Origin: Cytospora piceicola | Lineage: Eukaryota; Ascomycota; Sordariomycetes; Diaporthales; Cytosporaceae | Assembly: GCA_023375675.1 (NCBI GenBank) | Contig: JALQBC010000003.1 | Location: 124,001-188,000 of the forward strand | Direction: 5' to 3' | Length of the DNA stretch: 64,000 bases | Shown here: in pieces, positions 24,061 through 33,387 of the stretch | Layout of the letters: every line of letters begins with the position of its first letter | Numbering within the stretch: position 1 is the stretch's first letter | Program-made: the position numbers and the translations under genes | Notes under the pieces: generated by a model | Told to the model about the DNA's origin: nothing | Databases searched by the model: none | The model's input: only the letters and a program-made list of their open reading frames with translations

Positions 24061-25609
24061 CTGAAAGGATGCATGAGCCGCATGACATGATATGATAGGC
24101 CATTCTCCTTCCCATGGGCCATTTCCGTACAAGCAGCTGCTACTCACCCGCCTGAGTGGGAATCTCACATGTGCAGTCCCCGTCTGGTGTATCTGATTGA
24201 CAAGGGCGACGGTGAGATCCGATATCAGGGGAGGCCAAAAAGTCCGAGTGGTTGCAATCAGTGGTTCGTGTCTGACCTCATCTCTACACGATGCTGAAGC
24301 CACCCAGCCACGGGGACCAGCGAAGTCATGCGTGACCAATGGCTATAAAGACAATAAGTGGCTCTTTACTGCATGCCTCGGGGAGGAGGCGGGGAACCTG
24401 GGGCACTTGTGGAGGGGTGGAGAGGTGGGCCCCCGGTCAGATCGCAATGGGATGTCTCATGTAAGTGAAAGCCTCTCCGATGACTTCAAATGATCCCGAG
24501 GTAAGCAATGACTGCATATGAGGCTGATCAGCTTGCTCTATAGCAAGAACGTAGACAATCCGTAGTCCACAGCATCTTTAGTCTTTCGAGGTCTTTACTC
24601 TATACGTGAATCGAATAACCAGGACTTTCTTCGGCATCACGGGGTTCCTCCAATAACCGAACTGGAGAGTAACAATCGGGGTTGCGTGGCTACTTGGGTA
24701 AGTCCCGCTTGAGATTCACCTGAGCATATATATATAATACTTACAATTGAATCCTTACTGAGAATGGTCTCAAACATAACATGAACATTTGATACACACG
24801 CACAGCACCCACAGCACCAGTCGTGGAGTGACCAAGGCGCTATTTATATGACTATAACCCTAACCCTATCCATGGGACTTTTGTCCACTACAAATCCACC
24901 ACGAGTCCACCACGAGAGTCCATTTTCACGGGTACCGTGGTAGGCCTGTTGTCTACGATGTCGTAAGAACACCATTGGTCGAGCCGTCCAAGGCTGCCCG
25001 GCTGTCTGGAGCGGATGTTGGTTGATCTGATTTGACGTTATAGAAGCATCCCATGCGAAATTGCAGGACTCCAGAGCAAGGTTTGAGATCTTGACCCGGC
25101 ATCTCTCATACAAGATGGTGACAGCTTAACCTTCTCTTCAAGCCGGCCTAGCTCGTCCCGGATTTACCCAGAACCCTAAAAGCCGATTCAGGGGGGCAGC
25201 CCAGAGCAGGTGGATCCTCCACCACTTCATCCGTTTCAAAACAACAATCGCGACCAGGAAAGGGGCACATCACCATGCGCATTCCATGGTCCTCCTCAAT
25301 CTCGAACGACCCAGGCCACCCTCCGTGCTGACGTCCAGAAGTGGATGGAATGTGTGGACTCCGTTCACGCGAACGGAATAATTGACATGCACCGGCCGAA
25401 ACAATCAACGTTGGGATCCGAGATATATTGACTGCGGCCCCTGACGGTTCTTCTTCGTCCGCCTTCTTACATAGAAATTCAATGTGGTTTCCTGATCCCA
25501 TGTCTCGTCAGTGATACCTTCACTGCGTCCGCTCTTTCGCACGTTCTCTTCCTACAGTCTTTCATTCTAGTTCCAGTTGAAGCAAGTTCTTCACGCCTTT
25601 TGAGACAAA
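24061..25609. other. Intergenic region upstream of the GH10 xylanase gene
   Basis: No gene seen. Holds the xylanase promoter. A short CCCTAACCCTA stretch occurs near 24855. I found no GGCTAA-type site in the proximal 500 bp, unlike the GH11 gene. Confidence 0.55.
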
Positions 25610-26964
25610 ATGCACTTCTTTTCTCATGCAACCCTGGCGCTGGTCGCCGCCACCGGTGCCCATGCCCAGCTCCACCAGCTGGCCGTGGCAGCCGGAAAGA
25701 AGTACTTCGGCTCAGCAACGGACAACGGCGAGCTCGACGACACGGCCTACACTGCCATCCTGAGCGACACCACCGAGTTCGGCCAGATCACCCCGGGCAA
25801 CACGCAGAAGTGGCAGTACACGGAGACGGAGAACGGCACCTTCAGCTACACCGAGGGCGATGTAATCATCGACTTCGCCCTAAATAACAGCCAGATCGTG
25901 CGGTGCCACAACCTGGTCTGGTACAGCCAGCTGCCGTCATGGGTGTCCTCAGGCTCCTGGACCAACGAGACCCTCATCGAGGTTATGGAGGCGCACATCA
26001 CCAGCGAGGTGACGCACTACAAGGGCCAGTGCTACTCATGGGACGTCGTGAACGAGGCGCTGAGTGATGATGGCGATGGTTCGTACCGGGACAACGTCTT
26101 CTACGAGACGATCGGCGAATACTATATCCCCATTGCCTTCGCTGCTGCCGCTGCGGCAGACGCTGACGCGAAGCTCTACTACAACGATTACAACATCGAG
26201 TACTCCGGCGCCAAGGCCACCGCTGCCTTGGGCATTGTCGACCTGATCCAGGGAGCCGGTGTGCAGATCGATGGTGTTGGCCTTCAGGGCCATTTCATCG
26301 TTGGGAGCACTCCTTCCGACACCGATCTTGCCTCCATCCTCAACGAGTTCGTCGCCAAGGGCGTCGAGGTTGCCTATACCGAGATCGACGTCCGCCACAA
26401 GTCTGTCCCCCCGACCGATACCGAGATCGAGCAGCAGGCAACAGACTACGTGAGCATCGTCAACGCTTGCTTGCAGGTCGAAGGGTGCGTGGGTATCACG
26501 ATCTGGGATTTCGATGACAAGGTATTACTTTCCCCCGTACTATTTGTCATGTAAGACGTAATTGACACTTCCTATAGTACTCGTGGATCCCCGACACCTT
26601 CTCCGGTCAGGGCCAGGCTTGCCTGTACGACGAGGACCTCTCGAAGAAGCCCGCGTGGACCTCTGTATCTTCCGCCCTGGCTGCTGCTGGTACCGGAGGA
26701 GTCGCCTCTTCTTCCGCCACGAGCATTGCCGCCGCCGTGGTCGCAACGAGCTCCAGCGCCGCTCCTGTTGCCAGCACTTCAGCCGCCGATGTGGCTTCTG
26801 GCTCTGCGTCTCGATCCGCCTCCAGCTCGTCAGTGGCATCTACGTCGGTTGCCGTTGCAGAGGTCTCTTTCACTTCGTCTGCCGCGGCATTCGCCACCTC
26901 GGCTGCTGGCAAGACTTGCCCGCTGAAGAAGACAAAGACGGTATATGTCACCATGTCTGCTTAG
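25610..26964 (+). CDS. Secreted GH10 endo-1,4-beta-xylanase, 432 aa
   Basis: CDS is join(25610..26521, 26578..26964) with one 56-nt intron. The product starts with a signal peptide (about residues 1-19, cleavage after AHA). A GH10 TIM-barrel follows. The acid/base Glu is E149 in WDVVNEAL and the nucleophile is E258 in [18 protein letters not shown] and [13 protein letters not shown] are also typical. It should cleave internal beta-1,4 bonds of xylan outside the cell. Where most GH10 enzymes have a Glu-Asn pair in a PENxMKW-like motif, this one reads PGNTQKW, a change in the glycone-binding region. The tail (about 345-415) is Ser/Ala/Thr-rich and ends [17 protein letters not shown], with no cellulose-binding CBM1 and no hydrophobic GPI signal. 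A GH11 xylanase lies about 4 kb downstream on the other strand. Confidence 0.93.
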
Positions 26965-27698
26965 ATGGATGGACCGTCGTTGGATGATAGTTCAACGAGG
27001 AGTGTGTTGGTCCGTTCTGTGTGAGAGACGATGATTGGGTGGTCTATGCTAGTACATGAAAACTTCTTACTTCATCTATAATACGTATCCATGCTCCCTA
27101 CGGAACAAGTGCGAATCAAATGTCAGTTTGCCCTGTCTTTGAGTCACCGAGTAATCTGGTGCGTCACATGTGCATATTCCTCTATTTGTGAAACAGGATT
27201 GAATCTTTCTACACCTCCACTCAGCCTCTTTGTCAATATTTGAGGTGCATGGCCCAACACATGAAGGGCATTAACGTCGTAACAAGCTGCCCCCAATGAC
27301 ACCATGCTGCCTGAAACTGGGCGAAGCAATGCTTTGCTCAGACATGCTTCCGAAGCATGCTCAAAGCGAGTGAGTTCATTGGCCTGCTCGTGAGGGCCTC
27401 CAAGTCTAATCACACCCACACTTCCACTCCGCTTCGGCTCATTGCACGAAAAACACGATTGTTCTACTTGGACTTGTCGGCTCCAAGGGTTGTATTGGTC
27501 ACTTGAAGGTACTGCCCCAGGCTTAGCTACCCACCATCAGTACTTGTGCCACACTGTCTCTTGGCAAGTGAATGACGGTATCAATTTCTCATGATATAAC
27601 TTGTGCAGCATCCCTCCCTTCGTTATCCCTCATCAGATCTGGTCGAACTCTGACTCTGATCCAACTGAGGTTACGTGCAATTCTTTACAGCTTCCAAG
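26965..27698. other. Intergenic region between xylanase and membrane-protein gene
   Basis: Contains the 3' end of the GH10 transcript and the promoter of the following plus-strand gene. No further feature seen. Confidence 0.5.
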
Positions 27699-29961
27699 AT
27701 GCCGAGCGACTGTTTAGACGCCTCAGCTGAGTTGACGCCAAATCCGGATGTATCTGGTCCAGGTGTAAGACAGTTCCAATTTGTAATCATCTATATCCTG
27801 GAAAGAAAGCTTGCTTAAAGGGCCTTGTTTAGGTTCTCATCAATTTCGTTGGCACGGGATACCTGATGGTTATAATCCTCCTTGCTCAATATCTGTTCGC
27901 ATACAATGCTGGGGATCGCCCTTCTCCATCTACTGGTCAAGGAACAGCTACATCTACGCAAGATACAGTCAGCAGCGTCAACCTTATCGACCAAATATTT
28001 TTAGACTGGTTTCGAAACTTCTTTGGGCTATTTACTCCCTATCGGATTCGCAATGAAGACAGGAAGAAGCTCGAGGAAGCTTTCAAGAAGGTCTGGTCCA
28101 TCCCAGGTGGCGTAACCTGCGCAAATCCGGATACCTTGGGTTGACTGACCGATAATTAGTGTGCCTTGGCATTCTGTGATACCCAGTCCACCACTGGAAT
28201 TGGCCTCCTCATCTCAGGTTTTATCACGTTTGAGTCCGACATCTCTACATACCATTGGCACATCCTGATTTGGCTGGCATCGTTTTCGAACTTGACGCAA
28301 ATCTCTGCCCTAACCTTTTTGCGGAGATACTTCAGAGAACACCCCCATGAGCGGACTTACCGCTATTTGTGTATGTTTCTTCTTTGGCTGTTATTGGTGG
28401 TTGCCGCAGCTCCCACAGGCTTCTTCGACACGAATCTTGGAAACCAAGGGCCTTACCCGGCAAACCTGACTTCACCGGCCCGCTGCTTTTTTGATCCGCG
28501 CGCCGCGGAGGCGCGTTTCAACATCGATGACATCCCTACGGAACCGAACCTGACAGAAAGGATCGCCCGTGAGGGTACTCATATCTCCATTCTTGTTCTT
28601 ATTGGTACCTTTTGGTTACGCTCAAACAGAGTAACCCGTGTGAATGACAGGCACTACCCGAGGCTGGCGACAGTACACAATATCCGGCGTTACCTGAGGC
28701 TCCCTCAGGGACCATCAAACCAGACTCTCACTTTCTCAAACCTCTTTCGAGAAGCTCTCTTAGTGGATGCCTGGGATTCCTTCTCGAACTGCTGGAATTT
28801 ATTGGTAAACCTGATTGAGTCCATGTTATCAGAGGTAAGAAATATATGGCCCTCCAATGCTTACTACCCTAGGGTATCCCTGTGTATGTGTGCATGTGTG
28901 ATATTAACGCCCAGCCTATCTCCAGGCTTACTTGCTTCTTGCCTCGACAATTTGGACAAGCATACACTTATTTCGAGCCAAGTCACTAGCCGCTGTGGAC
29001 GAAGGAGCAATGACGTTTGGACAGATTCTACCAATCTTGCTCCTTCTTGCACCGGTCATGTCGATTTGCTTGGAATTGGTACCGGTACTATGGCGCCTGG
29101 AAAAGTCGTCCGGTGAGCCTGCCGAATACTTGTGCATCTCACGACTTGCTGACGCAATATATGCCAGTCATGCAACAGAGTCAATTGGACTCCGCCGATA
29201 TACAGCTGTCAGCCCTTTCAACCGATAGCAGCCAATCAATTCGTCGTTACGAGACGGCGCCAACAGTCGAAGAAGAAGACATTACAACACAACATATGCC
29301 AGTCAGGAAACAAAGTCAAACAGGTTCCCCTAATATACAGCCCTCATTCCTTTCAACCGGTAGCAGCCAACAAAACCGTCGACACGAGACGGCGCTAACA
29401 TTTGAAGAAGAAGACATTGGAACGCAATATAACTCGGTCATGCGACGGAGGCAACCAGACTCCCCCGATGTACAGCCCTCGATCCTTCTAACCAGTGTCA
29501 ATCAACTGGATCGTAGTGAAGAAGATGCGCCAACAGCCGAAGAAGCAAACATCGGCCAAAGCCTCTACGAGAAGCCATGGGTAATTCCGGCTGTGTCGCT
29601 AGAGATATGGCAAATCTTTGTTTTAACATGTGCAGTATTTTATTGGTCGTTGGGACCACAGAATATCCCTCAATATTTCATCTTCATGATCTGGGAAGGT
29701 TTCTGTTTTCATCCTTTGTACACCTGGGGTTTCATTTGGGCCAGCAGCATCAGGCGCCCACTTCTCGTGCCACACCCTGATGAGCCCTGGAGCTATATGA
29801 TAAGCGCAGTAGGTTGTGCTGTACTGTCCTGTGGCAGTTTTCTCTTCGCAATTTTGGAGACTGATTATTGGTACGCCGGGCCTCTGTTATTTTTACTCCT
29901 TGTATTCTGTGTCACGGTCATATCTGTTGTGTTGTACAAACGCAAAAGAAAGGGTGCGTAA
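27699..29961 (+). CDS. Multi-pass membrane protein of unknown function with tandem repeats, 659 aa
   Basis: CDS is join(27699..27764, 27833..28090, 28160..28834, 28926..29112, 29168..29961). Every junction is in phase and restores continuous protein (for example DVSGPG-VLINFVGTGYLM and AFKK-CALAFCDTQS). The extracellular N-terminus is short, followed by a segment at about 23-42 and further hydrophobic segments (GIGLLISGFITF, YHWHILIWLASF, YLCMFLLWLLLVVAA, ISILVLIGTFWL, ILPILLLLAPVMSICLEL). After a hydrophilic repeat region, a final set of about four follows (SLEIWQIFVLTCAVFYW, FFIMIW-type, AVGCAVLSCGSFLFAIL, LLFLLLVFCVTVISVVLY), ending in a basic tail. This layout is common among uncharacterised Pezizomycotina membrane proteins. 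No enzymatic motif seen. It sits between two xylanase genes, but a functional link is only inference. Confidence 0.7.
29152..29556 (+). repeat. Three tandem 135-bp (45-codon) repeats in a coding exon
   Basis: Units begin at 29152, 29287 and 29422, exactly 135 bp apart. Each encodes a variant of TQYMP-V-x-QSQ-x-DSP-x-IQPS-x-LST-x-SSQ-x-RR-x-ET-APT-x-EEEDI. They lie in the hydrophilic loop of the membrane protein. The annotated intron ends inside unit 1, and unit 2 carries the same AG|TC at 29301-29302. Confidence 0.85.
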
Positions 29962-30522
29962 TTACGGGCATTAATAACCTGGGAAGGTGATAGGCAATGT
30001 CATTTACTTCTCTCACAGCCTTCTCTTCTCTCTGTCCATCAAGGATCCATTCAATCACAGAAAATTCAGACTGTTTTGGTCCGTTGCTCACATAGGAAAT
30101 ATCTGTCTATCAGAACAGCAGATCAGGTTGTAACGCTGAACTCACATCAATTGATTGATACGTTTCAAATCAAGGTCAGTTCCCACCAGAGCCCAATTTC
30201 GCTTAATGAATATTTGAAACGAGACTCTTCTTTACTTGGACCCTGGGAGGACCCAGGCTGGGGCTTGCCGGCTTTGCTGAAATCAATTCATCGACTAAGT
30301 CAAGACGACATGGGCAACTCAATCGAGGTGCACATTCCGGTAAGCTCAAGACACCAAGTGGACTTTTGTAGTTACAAATGAACGTGAATTCAATACTGCC
30401 GGATGCTACACGACCAAGCTGCAGCATTCAACTCGTGACTATGTACGGAATTGACACATACTGTAAAGGACTTTTCCCATTCATCCCACCTGCTGTTCCC
30501 GCCTCATTACCACGGCAAGCCC
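29962..30522. other. Convergent 3' intergenic region
   Basis: Lies between the stop codons of the rightward membrane-protein gene and the leftward GH11 gene and should hold both 3' ends. Nothing else recognised. Confidence 0.5.
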
Positions 30523-31376
30523 CTAATAAATCGTGATAGAAGAGGTGCCGCTGCTCTCATAGCCCTCAGTAGCCATGATCAGATAGTTGTACGTCCCAAG
30601 GTTCTGCAAAAACAAACGTCAGTCAGCCGCCGCATCGCAGATCACAAGCACACAAGGCAACCCCGGGTCCTCCCCAATAGTCCTCTACTCACCATGCCAA
30701 GGTTCTTCCAAGCAGTGATATGGTTCTGGAGGGTGATGGTCCCGCTCGTCCTCTTGCTCTGCCGGATGGACAGGTACTGGTTGAACGTCTGCGTCCCTTG
30801 TATCGACGGGGCGTTGCTGCGGACCACCTCGTAGATGTCGTACGTGCCCCCGTCCGAGGTGACGGTGCCCTTGTGGGTGCCATCAGACCCGGGGTTGTAG
30901 GTTCCGTACGTCTCGATGACATAGTACTCCACCAGCGGGGAGGTCGTCCAGCCGTACAGCGCGAGCAGGCTGTCGCCGGACGCGGAGATGGAGCCGGAGT
31001 AGTTCACGGTGCTGATTATGATCAGTGTCAGACTGCAACACCCATGGCATCCCACTTCGACACATAAGAAGAGACGAAATCTGGCTCAAGCTCACCGTGC
31101 AGAACCGGTCGCCCAGCCAATGCCGGAAACAACATCAGTCGACGATGAAGACCAAGATAGGCTGTAAGTTCCGGTGCCGATGGTCATGGTCGCGCCGGTG
31201 TTGCTCTCGATGTAGCACGAGAAGTAGTATCCTCCATAGCTTCCGGTAGTGGAGGAAGTGATGGTCTCAGTGCGCTTAGCAAGCTCGGCCGGGGCACGCT
31301 TGGCAATCTCTGTTGGAGCAGCAATGACTGCCGTGGTGCCTGCGATGGCGATGAGAAGGTGTCGAAGGGACACCAT
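30523..31376 (-). CDS. Secreted GH11 endo-1,4-beta-xylanase, 226 aa
   Basis: CDS is complement(30523..30603, 30693..31011, 31096..31376), with introns of 89 and 84 nt and GTGAG-type donors. The chosen ATG (31376) puts a clean signal peptide first ([15 protein letters not shown]); an upstream in-frame ATG at 31406 is less likely. A short propeptide with Lys-Arg pairs (about residues 21-36) suggests Kex2-type processing. The GH11 beta-jelly-roll then follows. The nucleophile is E122 in [12 protein letters not shown] and the acid/base is E213 in ATEGYESSG; the thumb region includes [13 protein letters not shown]. At 226 aa it is a typical catalytic-domain-only family 11 enzyme. It acts on xylan outside the cell and complements the GH10 enzyme nearby. 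A paired GGCTA motif lies about 230 bp upstream. Confidence 0.95.
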
Positions 31377-32133
31377 TGTGACGGGAGTTTCCCTGTAGGG
31401 TGGCAAACGCTGTAGATAGAGATACTGAGCGATACGAGGACAAGACGTACTGGTAGACGAGTTTGGTAGAGCATTGAAGAAGTTGCTTAAGTAGCCTGTT
31501 GTCAGGCCTCATTTATGTATAAACATCAGCACTGAACCATGGGTCTCTGACATCACCAAAATATGTTTATAAAAGAGGCCCTTCCAGCAGATCCCCCTCC
31601 CCAGACCGGCTAAAAGTCTAGCCCCTGGGGAAAATGATCGGTACCAGAGAGAGAGATATTGAAACGGATCCCTATCACCCGTACGAGCTCCAATATTCCC
31701 ATTTTGGAAACCGATGCACTCGAATCATAGACATACCTAAGTAGTTTAGACTGACATTGTTTTATGAAGCCCTACGCACCGAAGGCAATAGTGTATATAG
31801 ATCAAGCCCTGTGACGTTGGAATAAGTCTCGGGATACGTTGCATATTCTGTTCAGCCTATATGACGGCCCAAAGGAACCGACAACAAAAGTATCATGCCC
31901 GGTGTGTATGATAGGACGCCGGCAGTCAGAGGGGTCTCATATTTGAAACGCCTTGGTGCTCCAGATACTCTATTGGACCAAACCTGATTCGCTTTACCGG
32001 TACCAGAAACGGAACAGCACCCCCTGATCAATCGGTACCATATAAATCTGTCCAGACCTGGCTCAAATCGTTGTACAGACACACCTTATTCCCCAAACTA
32101 TTACCTACAAGCATCCCCGTTTCTCTCGTCTGA
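31377..32133. other. GH11 xylanase promoter region and 3' flank of next gene
   Basis: Contains a minus-strand TATA-like sequence (TATAAA on the minus strand at 31566-31571) and the paired GGCTA site described separately. The distal part is the 3' flank of the small gene at 32134. No gene seen. Confidence 0.5.
31608..31623 (-). promoter_or_regulatory. Inverted GGCTA pair, candidate XlnR/Xyr1 site
   Basis: The sequence GGCTAAAAGTCTAGCC holds GGCTAA and, 6 bp on, an inverted GGCTA. The zinc-cluster xylanase activators XlnR/Xyr1 are known to bind GGCTAA/GGCTAR elements, including paired inverted arrangements in xylanase promoters. It lies 232 bp upstream of the GH11 start codon and just upstream of a TATA-like box, a sensible position. 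Binding is inferred. Confidence 0.6.
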
Positions 32134-32670
32134 TCAGGCCTCCTCACCGTTCCCATCCGCATCAGTCCCAACCTTCATATTCTCCTCCACAAACCGCAGG
32201 GCCTTCTCCCTCTGCTGCAACAGCGAGACCAGCGTCCCCAGCGTCTTATGTAAGGTCTTCACCGCACTCCCGGAATCACTCCCTCCGCTCTGCCCAGCAT
32301 CCTTCCTTAGGTGTAACCCCACCATGGCGACCAACATGGCCTCGATGCCGTCCCTGCGCATCATGGGGACCAGGCGGCGGGAATCCTCCCCGTTCTTGAC
32401 GAGGTGTTGCCGGATGAAGGACTTGATCAGGTCCGTCTGAGCGGACGCGGACTCTTCACCGCTGTTTCCGCAATCTCGGGCCCCTCGTACGGCTCCGTTG
32501 GATGTGCGGACGTCGCATCCGTCGGCATTTGGTGACGAGGTCGGGGAGGTTGAGAAGGCGGAGTCATCCGTAGCTTCGATGTGGAAGACCACCCCGTCGT
32601 CGCTGTCTTGGTAGCATATGCTTCCCGAATCGGGCTGGAGTTTGAGCTGGATGCGAGTCTGAGTGGTCAT
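32134..32670 (-). CDS. Small hypothetical protein, 178 aa
   Basis: Single exon. The ATG at 32670 was chosen because it begins a compositionally coherent protein; sequence upstream in the same frame is Pro/Ser-rich and leader-like. The N-terminal half is acidic and Ser-rich. The C-terminal half is alpha-helical in character (for example DLIKSFIRQHLVKNGEDSRR and ALRFVEENMKVG) and could form a short coiled coil. No signal peptide or membrane segment. I do not recognise the family. A run of nine or more G lies just upstream (near 32739). Confidence 0.5.
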   Translation of the reverse strand: MTTQTRIQLKLQPDSGSICYQDSDDGVVFHIEATDDSAFSTSPTSSPNADGCDVRTSNGAVRGARDCGNSGEESASAQTDLIKSFIRQHLVKNGEDSRRLVPMMRRDGIEAMLVAMVGLHLRKDAGQSGGSDSGSAVKTLHKTLGTLVSLLQQREKALRFVEENMKVGTDADGNGEEA

Positions 32671-33387
32671 TTGTGGCTTTTGTCGGGAGCTGCACGTTGG
32701 GCAAGCCAAGAGTACTGTCGAGCTGTTCTCGGAGCTTGGGGGGGGGGGCGTGGAGAGGATGAGATGGCTTGCAGGATGAGAAAAACGGAAGACGAGACAA
32801 GATAGATGGTTGTGAGTTGAAATCATCGATGAAAACACCCTCGAGACTGTCCAAAGCTCACCGCATTTTGGGTTCTGTTTGCCCAGATACGACACAAGGT
32901 GAATGAACTTTGAGACTGGACAAAGACATCTGAACAATGGATTGTGATATCTGACCTTGTTGCCCGCTGTCACAGCTTAGGGGGCCCAAGAGAATTTGGC
33001 GGGTCTCTAGCTACCCCTGGATGCAACTGGATGTTGCAGGGCGTTGCCTGTTGCATGGGATTTATGACAGGACGAACACTGAAACCGAGAATGTTCGTTT
33101 TGACGAGACTTGTATCATTTTGACCTCCGTTGCGAAGCCCTGGAACTCGTTACATACGTACGTAGACGCCCTACACCCAGGAATACTAGGTGTTATCCTA
33201 GAAAGTATACCAACACTCAACCCCCTCCGTAAGAACATCCTGGTGAGGGAGGGGTACACCCTGAAAAGCCAGGATCCAACAATATAAAGACACCCAAGAA
33301 TAAACATGCAGTACTCCTAACACGCATCTGCTCCAGGGTGGGTATCCGATAACCAAACACACAATCAGCAACAGCAATAGCGAGAGC
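32671..33387. other. Intergenic region
   Basis: Promoter of the small gene at 32134 and 3' flank of the BRCT gene. Includes a long homopolymeric G run near 32739. No gene seen. Confidence 0.5.

Noticed and set aside
24850..24870. CCCTAACCCTA, resembling an interstitial telomere repeat
   Set aside because: Only about two units; similar short stretches near 7900 and 42955 suggest chance.
26600..26964. Possible CBM1 at the C-terminus of the GH10 xylanase
   Set aside because: The tail has a single Cys and none of the spaced Cys and aromatic residues of CBM1.
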